DNA from: Atribacter laminatus
GTDB taxonomy: Bacteria > Atribacterota > Atribacteria > Atribacterales > Atribacteraceae
Assembly: GCF_015775515.1 (NCBI RefSeq)
Contig: NZ_CP065383.1
Location: forward strand, 1,426,001-1,490,000
DNA length: 64,000 nt
Direction: 5' to 3'
The translations under genes were made by a program, and so were the position numbers. Below the pieces are notes generated by a model. It saw only the letters and a program-made list of their open reading frames with translations, searched no databases and was not told the DNA's origin. Positions 25,064 through 35,252 of the stretch are shown here, piece by piece. Within the stretch, counting starts at the first letter, position 1; every line of letters begins with the position of its first letter.

Positions 25064-27487
25064 TTGAATTATTTTCCTATCATTCTTCAGACAACAGGCA
25101 TCATAGTTTTTACTTTTGGTTTGATAATATGGGACCGTAAATCACTACTCAGCAGTAACTTAGCCTTACTAGCCTTTGCTTTAGCTCTTTGGTCGATTAC
25201 TGATAGTTTTTTATATGTCAGTCCTCCTCTAAAGCACAAAATCTATTGGGCAGTTATTGGATATCCTGGTTCTCAATTTTCTCCAGTCTTACTATTCTTT
25301 TTTTTCTTTAATTTTACTGGTCTGGAAAAATTACTCACTCGAAAAAGAATTATTCTTCTCTGTATATTACCGTTAATTTCAGTGGTTATGGCTGCAACCA
25401 ATAGTTGGCATCATTGGCTTTGGGCTAGTATAAAAGAAACAGAAGGATGGTTTGGGTCAGGAACATTATTCGTTCACGGACCATGGTTTTGGGTGGAAGT
25501 AATTTATAGTTATACATTAATTGGGGTTGGGGTATTCCTTTATCTACGTTTTCTAATAAAATCTTCGAAAGAACTTTCTTTAAAAGCTCGACAAATTCTG
25601 ACACTATCAATTTTTCCTTTCTTTGGGCACCTTTTGTATATATTTTATCCAGAGGCTTTTTCTGGGTGCGATTTGACTCCCTTAATATTTGGTGCTGTGG
25701 TCTTAATTTTTATCTGGTTTTCCTTCCGCTATCAATATATCGATCTGGTTCCAATTGCTCGATCAACTTTGATTGATAATCTTGAAGTCGGATTTTTATT
25801 TCTTGATATTTTTAATCGAATCGTTGATATTAATCCAAAAGCAAAAAATTTTTTAAATCTCACCAATTCAGTTATTGGAAAATCAGCTGAAAATTCTATT
25901 CCTATTTGGTCAAAATTGGAAAAAATATCCAATGATCCAATAATTGTTGACCTGGGGAATAATAAAAAACATATTTATCTGAGTGTTTATAGTTCTCCAG
26001 TTATAAATAAAAACAAAAGTTGTATCGGAAAAGTTATCGTTTTCAATGAAATAACTGAACAGCTGATGATCAAGGAGGCGTGGTTAAAGACTGAACAAGA
26101 AAAATCTCTCATCCTTCAAGCGATGAACGATATGGTTGCTTTTTACAACAGTCCAGACCTCACCATCAGTTGGGCAAATCCTGCGGCAGCTATTTCAGTC
26201 AATCGGAAATTAGATGAAATTACAGGACTTCATTGCTATGAAATCTGGAATCAAAGATCAGAACCTTGCGAAGGTTGTCCAGTTTTAAAAACTTTTGCTA
26301 CAGGTGAAAAGCAAACTATTGAAAAAGAAACTCCGGATGGTCGAGCATGGGAGTTACGTTCTTACCCAGTTTTTGATAAACAAAAAAATATTTTAGGGGT
26401 AGTAGAATTAGGTTATGATATAACAATTCGGAAGAATTTTGAAAAAAGAATGAGATACTTCAGTTTTCATGATGCCTTAACTGGCCTCTATAATCGAGCC
26501 TATTTTGAGGAAGAGCTCAAAAGGCTTTTCGGAAGTAGAGAAATTCAGATTGGAATACTTCTTGCCGATGTGAATGGCTTAAAATTGGTTAATGATGCCT
26601 TTGGACATCAAGCAGGGGACTTGCTGTTAAAACGAGTTGCTGACATATTGAGACTAGCTTGCAGGAAAGAAGACTTAATTGCTCGATGGGGAGGAGATGA
26701 ATTTATTGTTCTTCTCACGAATGTCAATATAGAAAATTTAAAAGAACTGGAAATAAGGATCCAGGAGGCATGTTTAAAAGATAATAACGAACCGGTTCCC
26801 CTGAGTATTTCAGTTGGATACGCAATCAAAGAAAAAAGAGGAACTATAGAAGAGCTTTTAAAAATCACTGAAGAAAGAATGTACCGAAAAAAGCTGGATG
26901 AGGGTCCATTCAACCGCCATAGAATTCTTGACTATTTAGAAGATGTTCTGGAAAAGATATCCAGTGAAAATGGAAAACAAATGGAGAATCTAACCAGTTT
27001 ATCCAATGCTTTTGCTCAAGAACTTGGTTTATCCGAGCATGAAAAAAAGCAGTTAGATTTATTGATTCGCTTTCATGATTTAGGGAAAATAACCATTCCT
27101 CAAGATATAATTAATAAAACTATCGAGCTAACTCCCGAAGAATGGGAGAGCATTAAGAAACATTCTGAAATCGGATATCGGATTGCCAATTCATCTCCCG
27201 AATTAGCTCCAATAGCTGAAGCGATTCTTGCCCATCATGAGCATTGGAACGGTCGAGGTTATCCCCAAAACCTCGAAGGTGAAAAAATACCCTTATTAGC
27301 TCGAATTCTTGCCATTGTTGAAGCCTACGATGTGATGCTAAGGGGTAGTTCGTATAAAGCTCCGATGACCGAAATACAGGCTTGCAGAGAAATCCAAAAT
27401 CAAGCGGGAAAACAGTTTGACCCTCGCTTGGTTGAGGTTTTTCTCAAATTAGTTCATCAAACTAGGCTAAAGAAGGTAGCTGAGTAA
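25064..27487 (+). CDS. 7TM-PAS-GGDEF-HD-GYP signalling protein
   Basis: An 807-residue cyclic-di-GMP enzyme. It has about seven membrane segments (1-235, histidine-kinase-type 7TM sensor), a PAS region (about 240-330) and a second PAS-like region with CEGCPVLK (about 345-455). A GGDEF domain follows (GGDEF at 543-547, with an RKED inhibitory-site motif five residues before it). Last is an HD-GYP domain (HDLGK at about 671, HHEHWNGRGYP at about 724). Both synthesis and breakdown motifs are intact. The start is TTG without a clear ribosome site, so the N-terminus is less sure. The 298-base upstream gap shows nothing recognisable. Confidence 0.9.
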   Translation: MNYFPIILQTTGIIVFTFGLIIWDRKSLLSSNLALLAFALALWSITDSFLYVSPPLKHKIYWAVIGYPGSQFSPVLLFFFFFNFTGLEKLLTRKRIILLCILPLISVVMAATNSWHHWLWASIKETEGWFGSGTLFVHGPWFWVEVIYSYTLIGVGVFLYLRFLIKSSKELSLKARQILTLSIFPFFGHLLYIFYPEAFSGCDLTPLIFGAVVLIFIWFSFRYQYIDLVPIARSTLIDNLEVGFLFLDIFNRIVDINPKAKNFLNLTNSVIGKSAENSIPIWSKLEKISNDPIIVDLGNNKKHIYLSVYSSPVINKNKSCIGKVIVFNEITEQLMIKEAWLKTEQEKSLILQAMNDMVAFYNSPDLTISWANPAAAISVNRKLDEITGLHCYEIWNQRSEPCEGCPVLKTFATGEKQTIEKETPDGRAWELRSYPVFDKQKNILGVVELGYDITIRKNFEKRMRYFSFHDALTGLYNRAYFEEELKRLFGSREIQIGILLADVNGLKLVNDAFGHQAGDLLLKRVADILRLACRKEDLIARWGGDEFIVLLTNVNIENLKELEIRIQEACLKDNNEPVPLSISVGYAIKEKRGTIEELLKITEERMYRKKLDEGPFNRHRILDYLEDVLEKISSENGKQMENLTSLSNAFAQELGLSEHEKKQLDLLIRFHDLGKITIPQDIINKTIELTPEEWESIKKHSEIGYRIANSSPELAPIAEAILAHHEHWNGRGYPQNLEGEKIPLLARILAIVEAYDVMLRGSSYKAPMTEIQACREIQNQAGKQFDPRLVEVFLKLVHQTRLKKVAE

Positions 27488-27551
27488 TCTCAAAATGACT
27501 TTAAACCGCGCCTGTTAAAGCAAAAACGAGAGGTTAAGGGAGGGGTATATT

Positions 27552-28097
27552 TTATTTTTTCTCAAGTCGATAGAGAAGAAAATGTGCTAATTCAAAGACT
27601 TCGATTCGAGAAAATCCAGTTTGATCAGCCAAACGATTTATTTCATCTCTGTCAACTCGATGAGCAATCGGTGGACCAGACTCTTGGATACGGTATGGCC
27701 ACTCCAGGATAGCTAACCGAAACCGAGTCACTCGATAAGCTTCTTGTAAAGCTTTAAGTCGGTTATCAGTTTCATGGAAGACTAAACCCATAAAAACTAG
27801 ATCGAAGGATTCATCTGGGAAAGGAAGCGCTTCTGCCAGTCCTTCTATAAATTGAACCTGGGGTGCGATTTTTTTGGCAAGAGGGATAAATTCTGGATTA
27901 GCATCGACTCCAACAATTTCATAACCATACTGATAAAAAGCTTCGGCAAAAACCCCACTTCCAGTTCCAACATCTAAAATGCTGTGAAATAAAGTTCCTT
28001 CGGTGGCAATGTTAACCACCCGATTCAGTTCAAGGCGCTCCAGTCGTTCAGGATAGCGAAGACGATTGATATCACCTTGAAATCGGCGTTCGTGCAT
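27552..28097 (-). CDS. Class I SAM-dependent methyltransferase
   Basis: A 181-residue methyltransferase of the Methyltransf_11 type. Motif I is ILDVGTGSGVFAEAF (about 41-55), motif II acidic VGVDANPEF, and motif IV FDLVFMGLVFH. A C-terminal EWPYRIQESGPP stretch is shared with small UbiE-like methyltransferases. A GGGGGA precedes the ATG. It is convergent with the GGDEF/HD-GYP gene and divergent from perR. Substrate unknown. Confidence 0.85.
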   Translation of the reverse strand: MHERRFQGDINRLRYPERLERLELNRVVNIATEGTLFHSILDVGTGSGVFAEAFYQYGYEIVGVDANPEFIPLAKKIAPQVQFIEGLAEALPFPDESFDLVFMGLVFHETDNRLKALQEAYRVTRFRLAILEWPYRIQESGPPIAHRVDRDEINRLADQTGFSRIEVFELAHFLLYRLEKK

Positions 28098-28186
28098 CTT
28101 TAGTCCCCCAATTTTGAAGAAATCACATTAGATTACTCAACGATTTTAACCGAAATAGCTGATATCTTCAAATAAATTAAAAAATA

Positions 28187-28225
28187 TTGACAAGGTATAA
28201 ATATTAAACTATTCTTAATTTATAC
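28187..28225 (+). promoter_or_regulatory. perR promoter with inverted repeat
   Basis: TTGACA (28187-28192), 17-base spacer, TATTCT (28210-28215). An inverted repeat GTATAAAT (28195-28202) / ATTTATAC (28218-28225) spans the spacer and -10 box, suited to autoregulation by the Fur/PerR-family product; it only loosely resembles the Bacillus Per box. Confidence 0.55.
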
Positions 28226-28324
28226 TCATTCCAAAGATGATAAATATTCAAGTTAGTAAATCAATAAAGATAATAAGAATTTTAAAAATTCGTTTGATTT
28301 ATTCCTTTTAATGAAGGGTATACT

Positions 28325-28744
28325 ATGGATAAACCACTACAAGAAATTGTCAATGAATTAAAAAAAAGAAATATTCGACCTTCTTATCAGAGACTTAAAA
28401 TCTTAGAATACCTAATGAAAGAACGATACCACCCAACTGTTGAAGATATATACTTTGACCTTCTTAAAAAAATTCCAACTCTTTCTAAATCCACCATATA
28501 TAACACCTTAAAACTCTTTATTGAAAAGAAATTGATAAAAGAAGTATCCATAGAGAACAACGAAACCAGGTATGACATCATCCTCACCAATCATGGGCAC
28601 TTTAAGTGTAATAAATGCGGTGTGATTATTGATTTTAAGGTAAATATCGATGATTTCATCGCCGAAAATTTAAATGATTACAAAATTCAAGAAAAGAATG
28701 TTACCTTTAAGGGCATTTGCCCCAAATGTTTTAAGGAGAAGTAA
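28325..28744 (+). CDS. perR: Fur family regulator, PerR-like
   Basis: A 139-residue metalloregulator. The winged helix (about 18-80, TLSKSTIYNTLKLF) is followed by HGHFKCNKCG (regulatory His ligands and first CxxC) and a terminal CPKCFKE (second CxxC), forming the structural zinc site. Asp at positions expected for peroxide-sensing (VIIDFKV) fits PerR rather than Fur. It lies upstream of a catalase gene in the same orientation, the classical PerR target. Function as peroxide sensor is inferred from context and family. Confidence 0.82.
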   Translation: MDKPLQEIVNELKKRNIRPSYQRLKILEYLMKERYHPTVEDIYFDLLKKIPTLSKSTIYNTLKLFIEKKLIKEVSIENNETRYDIILTNHGHFKCNKCGVIIDFKVNIDDFIAENLNDYKIQEKNVTFKGICPKCFKEK

Positions 28745-28765
28745 ATTTTTCAACACGCTTTCTTG

Positions 28766-28806
28766 CTCCTTCTCCCTTGATGGGAGAAGGTTGGGTTGAG
28801 GGTGGG
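28766..28806 (+). repeat. R6 left half
   Basis: CTCCTTCTCCCTTGATGGGAGAAGG and a GGGTTGAGGGTGGG tail between perR and the catalase gene; only the first hairpin of the R6 unit is present. Confidence 0.8.
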
Positions 28807-28930
28807 TGAAAAAAATTTTTAAAAGGCCAAAGGTGTTTTAGTTATAAGTGAAACTCAAAAAATCCCATTTCTAAAAATTTAGGTCGATAATAGGCAAATA
28901 TTAGTAAATTAAAAGATTGGGGGGTAAAAA

Positions 28931-30391
28931 ATGAAAGAAAAGAAAAAGAAATTAACCACTGCTGCCGGAGCTCCTGTGGTTGACAATCAAAATGTCATAA
29001 CCGCTGGACCTCGAGGGCCAATGCTTATGCAGGATGTCTGGTTTTTGGAAAAAATGGCCAATTTTGACCGGGAAGTTATCCCGGAAAGACGTATGCACGC
29101 TAAAGGATCTGGTGCTTTTGGGAACTTCACGGTAACCCATGATATTACTCGATATACTAAAGCGAAAATATTCTCTGCGATTGGGAAAAAAACCGATGTT
29201 TTTGCTCGTTTTTCCACGGTTGCCGGAGAAAGGGGAGCAGCTGATGCCGAACGAGATATCCGGGGATTTGCTATTAAGTTTTATACTGAAGAAGGAAACT
29301 GGGACCTGGTGGGGAACAATACTCCGGTTTTCTTTTTACGAGATCCTTTGAAGTTTCCTGATTTAAACCATGTTGTGAAGCGAGATCCACGAACCAACTT
29401 AAGAAGTCCAAAAAATAATTGGGATTTTTGGACACTCCTTCCAGAAGCACTTCATCAGGTTACTATCACAATGAGTGATCGGGGTATACCTTTATCCTAC
29501 CGACATATGCATGGCTTTGGGAGCCATACTTTTAGTATGATTAATGCGAAGAATGAACGTTTCTGGGTGAAATTTCATTTCCATACTCATCAGGGTATTA
29601 AAAACTTAACCGACCAGGAAGCCGAAGCTCTTATTGGCAAAGATCGAGAAAGCCACCAGCGAGACCTCTTAGAAAGCATTGATCGAGGTGATTTCCCTCG
29701 CTGGACCATGTTCATCCAAGTTATGCCGGAAAAGGATGCCGCAAAAATGTCCTATAATCCCTTTGACCTCACCAAAGTATGGTTTAAGAAAGACTTTCCT
29801 CTCATCGAAGTTGGAATTTTAGAGTTAAATCGAAATCCGGAGAACTATTTTGCCGATGTTGAACAAGCCGCTTTTAATCCGGCAAATGTTGTCCCAGGTA
29901 TCGGTTTTTCACCAGATAAAATGTTACAAGCTCGGCTTTTCTCCTATGGAGATGCTCAGCGATATCGATTGGGCGTTAACCTCCATCAGATCCCGGTCAA
30001 TGCATCCCGCTGTCCGTTTCATAGTTATCATCGTGATGGGGCAATCCGGGCGGATGGCAACTATGGAAGCACTCTGAGTTATGAACCCAACAGCTATGGA
30101 GAATGGCAGGAACAGCCGGAGTACAAAGAACCGCCTCTGACTATAGATGGTGCCGCTGACCACTGGAATTTCCGAGAGGACGACGATGATTATTATACCC
30201 AACCGGGGATTCTCTTCCGGTTAATGACACCTCAACAACAACAGGTGTTGTTTGAGAACACTGCCCGTCATATGGGTGATTGTCCAAAAGAAATAAAAAT
30301 AAGACACATCGGGAATTGCTTAAAAGCTGATCCAGCCTATGGAAAAGGGGTGGCTAAAGCAATGGGGATTCCCCTCAGTGAAGTGAAATAA
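28931..30391 (+). CDS. katA: Monofunctional heme catalase
   Basis: A 486-residue small-subunit catalase that dismutates hydrogen peroxide. The distal His lies in [13 protein letters not shown] (about 57); the distal Asn and heme contacts in [18 protein letters not shown] and [12 protein letters not shown]; the proximal heme Tyr in [12 protein letters not shown] (about 339). The length is standard. GGGGGGT precedes the ATG. Position behind perR indicates peroxide-responsive control. A strong terminator follows. Confidence 0.96.
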   Translation: MKEKKKKLTTAAGAPVVDNQNVITAGPRGPMLMQDVWFLEKMANFDREVIPERRMHAKGSGAFGNFTVTHDITRYTKAKIFSAIGKKTDVFARFSTVAGERGAADAERDIRGFAIKFYTEEGNWDLVGNNTPVFFLRDPLKFPDLNHVVKRDPRTNLRSPKNNWDFWTLLPEALHQVTITMSDRGIPLSYRHMHGFGSHTFSMINAKNERFWVKFHFHTHQGIKNLTDQEAEALIGKDRESHQRDLLESIDRGDFPRWTMFIQVMPEKDAAKMSYNPFDLTKVWFKKDFPLIEVGILELNRNPENYFADVEQAAFNPANVVPGIGFSPDKMLQARLFSYGDAQRYRLGVNLHQIPVNASRCPFHSYHRDGAIRADGNYGSTLSYEPNSYGEWQEQPEYKEPPLTIDGAADHWNFREDDDDYYTQPGILFRLMTPQQQQVLFENTARHMGDCPKEIKIRHIGNCLKADPAYGKGVAKAMGIPLSEVK

Positions 30392-30406
30392 AAGTAACTA
30401 TGAAAA

Positions 30407-30443
30407 GACCAGGAGGAGGAACTTTCCTCCTGGTCCATTTTTT
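30407..30443 (+). terminator. Intrinsic terminator after catalase
   Basis: A perfect 11-bp stem GACCAGGAGGA (30407-30417) / TCCTCCTGGTC (30425-30435) with a seven-base loop and a T-run at 30438-30443. Confidence 0.9.
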
Positions 30444-30458
30444 ACTTGGAGGAATCAT

Positions 30459-30890
30459 GTGACAATGAAACCGGTGGTTCGATATTTATACATCATATTG
30501 GGGGTAATATTCCTCAGTTTAGGGGTTATTGGTGTTTTCCTGCCAATACTTCCAACTACACCATTCTTACTACTCACTTCTTTCTGCTTTCTTCGCAGTT
30601 CCAAACGACTGTATAATTGGTTGATTAATCATCGTATATTTGGAGTTTTTATTTATAATTATCTGACTTATAAGTCGGCTACCAAAAACACTAAAATAGG
30701 AACTATCATCTTTCTATGGGCTTCACTATTTATTTCATCTCTTTTTATATCTCAGTTCGCAATAAAATTAGTATTATTAGCGGTTGGCATTGGGGTCACC
30801 ATTCATATCTGTACTTTAAGGACCTTTGTCCAAAAAAGAGAAACTCAATCAATTCCCCAATTCGAAACGGCCAGAAGGAATACCGGATAA
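30459..30890 (+). CDS. DUF454 (YbaN-like) small membrane protein
   Basis: A 143-residue protein with three or four membrane segments. The signature LGVIGVFLPILPTTPFLLL with FCFLRSSKRLYNWL identifies DUF454. GTG 30459 is used: GGAGGA ends five bases upstream (ATG 30465 is 11 away). Function of the family is not established. It is separated from the catalase gene by a terminator, so it is probably transcribed separately or by read-through. Confidence 0.8.
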   Translation: MTMKPVVRYLYIILGVIFLSLGVIGVFLPILPTTPFLLLTSFCFLRSSKRLYNWLINHRIFGVFIYNYLTYKSATKNTKIGTIIFLWASLFISSLFISQFAIKLVLLAVGIGVTIHICTLRTFVQKRETQSIPQFETARRNTG

Positions 30891-30993
30891 ATTATTTATC
30901 TTATAGAACAACGGTTTGATAAATCAAGCTTTTATAAAAGAATTAAAACTATAGGGATGCAATTTGTTGCACGCTATCTTCATATAATGTAGT

Positions 30994-31011
30994 GACATGC
31001 CATGGCATGTC
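30994..31011. repeat. Perfect palindrome GACATGCCATGGCATGTC
   Basis: An 18-bp perfect palindrome in the large 30891-31717 gap. Its 16-bp core recurs exactly at 51201-51216. Function unknown. Confidence 0.7.
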
Positions 31012-31037
31012 GAATCCCGGGTTCTACCTTTATCCTA

Positions 31038-31228
31038 TTTTTTTTCCTCTCCCCTGGTGGGAGAGGATTAAGGTGAGGGGGAAACTTAATGTTACCCTTA
31101 AATTTAAATTCGAAGTACCAAACTCTAGACCTAAATCCAAGCTTTCACCCTCATCCTCACTTTCTCCCATCCAGGGAGAAGGAACTCTGAATCGTCATTG
31201 CGAGGAACGAAGTGACGTGGCAATCTCT
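31038..31228. repeat. R6 in inverted orientation, then R1
   Basis: 31038-31185 is an R6 unit read on the minus strand (CCTCTCCCCTGGTGGGAGAGG first, TTCTCCCATCCAGGGAGAA last). 31193-31228 is an R1 copy on the plus strand with arm GAGGAACGAAGTGACG. Confidence 0.8.
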
Positions 31229-31301
31229 CATGCTCAATCTTTATTATTTTCTCTCTTTGTATAAAGGGAAATTAAGAAGGATTCAATAAGTTACTAAAAA
31301 A

Positions 31302-31540
31302 CTCAAATCCCCCTCACTCCCTTTGCTAAAGGGGGAAACGATTCCTGGGTAAGTATTTTCATCACCATCTAGTGCTACGAAAGCAGCATGAGAGTCTATC
31401 CTGAAAATACCATCAAATGAATTCTTTAATCGGTCATCCTGAGGCTTCGTATTTAGAAGCCGTGAGGATCTCATCTTTTAATTACTTAAAGAATGGCTAA
31501 ATGAGATTGCCACGTCGCCTAGGACGCTCCTCGCATTGAA
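31302..31540 (-). repeat. Composite repeats R2-R3 and R4-R1, minus strand
   Basis: R2 (CCCTTTGCTAAAGGGGG, about 31318) and R3 (to 31412) are followed by R4 (31432-31474) and R1 (31501-31540), all readable on the minus strand. A degraded R2/R3-like tail continues to about 31625. No gene is seen in 30891-31717. Confidence 0.8.
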
Positions 31541-31717
31541 GGAGCAGGAAAAAACTCAAATCCACTTTTTATCTCATTTTCATCCTTATCTTGTACAACG
31601 AAATTGGCATAAAGGTCTATTCTAATTATTGAATAAATAGGCTTAAAATTTCCTCATTGTAGTTTGATAATAAAACTGTTAGGATTATTGGTAATAAAAA
31701 AGAGGAGGAGACCTTAA

Positions 31718-32296
31718 ATGGATCTCATAGATTTGATTAAACAATTGAATAATGACGATGTTTTAGGTCAAGTCAGTCAATCGATGGGCGTTGAGCCTCA
31801 ACAGGTAAAGAAAGTTACCCAATTAGGATTGCCAACTTTAGTTGAAGCCATGAATCGAAATGCCAAAACTCAGGAAGGAGCTCGGTCTTTGGAAAGAGCT
31901 TTGGAACAACATCAGGATGATGAAGTCGATGATTTATCGAAGTATATCCGCCATGCTGATGCTCACGACGGCGAAAAAATCCTTCGCCACGTTTTTTCTG
32001 ATAAAAGCGAGAGAGTTGAAAGCAAGATTGCTAAACAAACCGGATTGGATATGAGTCAGGTTATGGGAATTCTGGCTCAATTTGCACCGCTGGTCCTTGG
32101 CCTTTTGGGCAAAGAAAAGAAGGAGAAAAATATAGATTATAACGGTGTTGCCAATATGACTTCCTCTATAGCCAATCAACTGGGAGGAGAATCTGGTTCT
32201 GGACTAATGGGAATGGTGTCTCAATTTTTAGATTCCGATCAAGATGGAGACATCATGGATGATTTAGGTGGATTGTTTGGCGGTTTGTTTGGATAA
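31718..32296 (+). CDS. DUF937 domain protein
   Basis: A 192-residue acidic, helical protein. The DUF937 features are LIKQLNNDDVLGQVSQSMGV at the N-terminus and QLGGESGSGLMGMVSQFLD near the end. The tail DSDQDGDIMDDLGG looks like a calcium-binding loop of the dockerin/EF-hand kind, followed by glycine-phenylalanine repeats. No signal peptide. AGGAGGAG is well placed before the ATG and a terminator follows, so it is a single-gene unit. Biological role of the family is unknown. Confidence 0.8.
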   Translation: MDLIDLIKQLNNDDVLGQVSQSMGVEPQQVKKVTQLGLPTLVEAMNRNAKTQEGARSLERALEQHQDDEVDDLSKYIRHADAHDGEKILRHVFSDKSERVESKIAKQTGLDMSQVMGILAQFAPLVLGLLGKEKKEKNIDYNGVANMTSSIANQLGGESGSGLMGMVSQFLDSDQDGDIMDDLGGLFGGLFG

Positions 32297-32307
32297 ATAT
32301 TTTTTAA

Positions 32308-32342
32308 AAAAAAGGGCGCATTAAATTTGCGCCTTTTTTTTT
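32308..32342 (+). terminator. Intrinsic terminator after the DUF937 gene
   Basis: GGCGCA (32315-32320) pairs with TGCGCC (32328-32333), extended by A-run/T-run pairing, with a T-tract of more than eight bases. Confidence 0.85.
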
Positions 32343-32493
32343 AAATTTGGTCTTATTTGCTCCTTACGATAAGATAAAAACTAAAAAATCTCATCTATTT
32401 CAATCCCATAACATTTAACAAATGAGATCCAATTTTCTTCAAAAAGTCCTAATGATAACATTTTGGTATTCGCTACATGAGGATGGAAATTCA

Positions 32494-32600
32494 ATCCCCC
32501 TCACCCTAATGTAATTCCTCTCTAATGCCGCAAATCTTTTGCCCCTTCTCCCTTGATGGGAGAAGGTTGGGATGAGGGTGAAACCCGAGATTCAGATCCA
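32494..32600 (+). repeat. R6 copy with rearranged halves
   Basis: A CCCCTCACCCTAATGTAATTCC half lies at about 32494-32519, before rather than after the TTCTCCCTTGATGGGAGAA hairpin (about 32547-32566). This suggests fusion of two neighbouring units. Nothing else is seen in 32343-32651. Confidence 0.7.
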
Positions 32601-32651
32601 AGCTTGGTGTTATGAACCGAGATTAAGGTTGAAATGAATATCCATTGCTCG

Positions 32652-35039
32652 TTAATGCCTTTTCCCAGAAGAGACCCAGCAAATACCCATGGCATCAACA
32701 ATAATGTCCGATTTTCGGGGTCGAACGATACTGGGATGCAAATCCAATGACATTGGATCAACATCGATGTGAAGAGGAGCTAACGCTTCGTCAAACTGCT
32801 CTTGAAGCGCTTTGAGTTGTTCTTGCAATTCTTCCAATCTTTCTTGAGCACGTTGAACTTCAGCTTTTTCTTTTCCAATTCTACTCATACTTTTAGCCGC
32901 GGTAGCAGCTCGGCCGACCGTCCCAACGCTGGAGCTTCTTCCTAACAAAGCTCCTAATAGTGTGGCTCCCACAGAAACATAAGTGCTGACTTTTTGTTGA
33001 CTGGCTTGTGATTTTTCCCTCTCAATCCGCTCTTCGGAGACACGAATTTTGTTTTCAAGGGTTTTAAATTTTGGTGCAAATTTAGCCTTAATTTTTGCCA
33101 CTTCCAAATCACGTTTTTCTCGCAAAGCTTGAGCAACTCGAGCGCGAAAATCGCCTTCACTCTCTTCTGGTTTTGAAATTAATTTCAACTCGGGATAGTT
33201 CATTAGTGTGAGTGTGTCATGCTGATACAAATGGGTTGATAATATCTTTTTCCAGCTTTCAACCACTCCTGAATTGGTTACGCCAGTTGGCAATGGAGAG
33301 AACTGTCCTTCAGCTGTTGGTTCGGAGGTCAATTCATTGGTTAAATCGCCGTGTAATTCTGCTTCTTCCCATAATGCATCACGACCATCTTCAGATAGCG
33401 GGGCAATTAAAGTACGGGTAATCCAGGTATCGACTTTAGCCCTAGCGCTCACGAAATGCATTTTGGCAACACCGATTGCAGTTGGGCGATATACTACCGA
33501 TCCTGTAACTCCTTGAGGATGTAGGTAATATTCTTGAACATCGGGAGGCAGGATAGGATGTGGAACTGGAACAGCTTCATAAGCTGGTGTATCAAATCGA
33601 GATGGTGTAGGGGAAGGCGCAACTGCTGCCATTCCAGCAGAAAGAGCCTGAATTTGAGGAAGTGTTAGAGGACCACGGAGATAACTCATTACCCAACGAG
33701 TTTGAAAGACTACGGGATTTTGCTCATGAACATTCCGCATGAGAAATACCCGATTTCCTAATCCGGCAAGAATTTTTTCCATTTGTGGCCGATCAAAACC
33801 CCCAGTAGCGCTCACCGCAGCACCTTCCAACCCTTCGATTACCCGCAATTTATCACGTTCGGTTTGTAGCCGCCCGATAAACCAGGTTCCACAGTTAGCA
33901 AGTCCCTTGTAATCAAGGTCCACCGGATTTTGAGTAGCAAGGACAACTCCTAGCCCGAAGGCACGAGCTTGCTTGAGCAAAGTCAACATTGGTAGCTTCG
34001 ATGGTGGATTGGCAGTAGGTGGAAAGTAACCGAATATTTCATCCATATAGAGTAAGGCACGTAGACTGCTGGTACCTGATTGGTTCCGCATCCAGGCTAC
34101 TATTTCATTAAGAAGCAAGGTTACAAAAAACATTCGCTCGGGATCAGAAAGGTGGGCGATAGAGACGATAGAAACCCGGGGTTTCCCTTCTGGTGTATAG
34201 AGAAGACGTTGGATATCGAGTGGTTCGCCTTCAAGCCAAGTTGTAAATCCCGGAGAAGCTAACAAGTTATTTAGACTGATTGCCAGTTTAAACCGTTCCT
34301 TAGCTGGATAGAAGGACTCTAAATCAAAAACTCCAATTTTTTTAAAAGACGGTTTTTGAATTTCATGAATCATACCAGCAATATCCAGGCTTCTTCCATC
34401 CCTCCAAGCTTGATCGAGGATATTGGATAGAAGAATGTGATCACGACTTTGAACTGGGTCAGCATCAATTCCTAGTAGGCTAAGCAATCCAGATATAGTT
34501 GATATAATGCGGTCGCGAAGGGCTGAAGTATCCTGCAGGATACTGGCTGAGGGAGGAGCGAAAGAGCGAAGGATCTGTAAAGGCCGACCGGCAGTATTCC
34601 CTGGTGTATAAATTGTCATAGAAACAGTATCCTTCAAACGTTGAATACGCTCTGGTTCTTGTCCCCACTGTGCTAAGCCATTTTTCCAGCTTTCGGCGGT
34701 TTTTGCGGCAAAAGCATCAGGATCCATTCCCTTGCGAGCAGCTTCAGCCTCGTCGATCCAAGGTCGGAAATCTTCCGGTTGAAGACCAGGAAATTGCAAG
34801 AGGAGATTTCCTAAATCACCCTTGGGATCGATAAGAATAGAGGGGATACCATCAATGGCAGCTTCTTCAAGAAGGCCGATAGCCAAACCGGTTTTTCCAC
34901 TACCAGTCATACCCACTATCATGGCGTGGGTAGTTAAATCTTTAGCATCATAAAGAATTAAGTCGTCTTTCAGCTCATTATTGGTTAAGTCATATTCTTT
35001 CCCTAAATAGAACACCCCAAGTTTTTCAAAATCCTGCAT
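32652..35039 (-). CDS. HerA/DUF853-type ATP-binding protein
   Basis: A 795-residue ATPase of the helicase-HerA-like family. Walker A VGMTGSGKTG is at about 42-50, followed by ILIDPKGDLGNLL; Walker B LLYMDEIFGYFPP is at about 335. VLATQNPVDLDYKG is the sensor region and the Arg-rich IGRLQTERDK follows. After about 520 the protein has a long coiled coil broken by a Gly/Ala stretch (GATLLGALLGRSSS). I chose the Met at 35039: GGGGGGAT is eight bases upstream, against none for 35081. Such proteins are hexameric DNA translocases or membrane-associated ATPases; the role here is unknown. Confidence 0.83.
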   Translation of the reverse strand: MQDFEKLGVFYLGKEYDLTNNELKDDLILYDAKDLTTHAMIVGMTGSGKTGLAIGLLEEAAIDGIPSILIDPKGDLGNLLLQFPGLQPEDFRPWIDEAEAARKGMDPDAFAAKTAESWKNGLAQWGQEPERIQRLKDTVSMTIYTPGNTAGRPLQILRSFAPPSASILQDTSALRDRIISTISGLLSLLGIDADPVQSRDHILLSNILDQAWRDGRSLDIAGMIHEIQKPSFKKIGVFDLESFYPAKERFKLAISLNNLLASPGFTTWLEGEPLDIQRLLYTPEGKPRVSIVSIAHLSDPERMFFVTLLLNEIVAWMRNQSGTSSLRALLYMDEIFGYFPPTANPPSKLPMLTLLKQARAFGLGVVLATQNPVDLDYKGLANCGTWFIGRLQTERDKLRVIEGLEGAAVSATGGFDRPQMEKILAGLGNRVFLMRNVHEQNPVVFQTRWVMSYLRGPLTLPQIQALSAGMAAVAPSPTPSRFDTPAYEAVPVPHPILPPDVQEYYLHPQGVTGSVVYRPTAIGVAKMHFVSARAKVDTWITRTLIAPLSEDGRDALWEEAELHGDLTNELTSEPTAEGQFSPLPTGVTNSGVVESWKKILSTHLYQHDTLTLMNYPELKLISKPEESEGDFRARVAQALREKRDLEVAKIKAKFAPKFKTLENKIRVSEERIEREKSQASQQKVSTYVSVGATLLGALLGRSSSVGTVGRAATAAKSMSRIGKEKAEVQRAQERLEELQEQLKALQEQFDEALAPLHIDVDPMSLDLHPSIVRPRKSDIIVDAMGICWVSSGKRH

Positions 35040-35252
35040 GACAATATCCCCCCAATGAGATTCGGTAATAAACAATTTCAATTTAATTCTACCGCATTAC
35101 GAAGCCGTGTACAATCAAATAAAGAGTAAGGCCATTATCCAGTATATAAATCCAAAAATTGTGTCATCCGGATTGGTACTTTTCCGGGTAAGAATCTCAT
35201 CTTTTTATATGTTTTTCTTTATCCTTTTCTCAGAATAATCAGTAAGAAATGG

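Noticed and set aside
30661-30680. ACTTATAAGT inside the DUF454 gene as a further ROK operator
   Set aside because: It lies in coding sequence, lacks the flanking TT...AAA of the two promoter copies and has no promoter beside it.
32652-35039. HerA-type ATPase as part of a defence system with a NurA or SIR2 partner
   Set aside because: Neighbours are a DUF937 gene and repeats; no nuclease or other defence partner is adjacent, so the claim is not supported.
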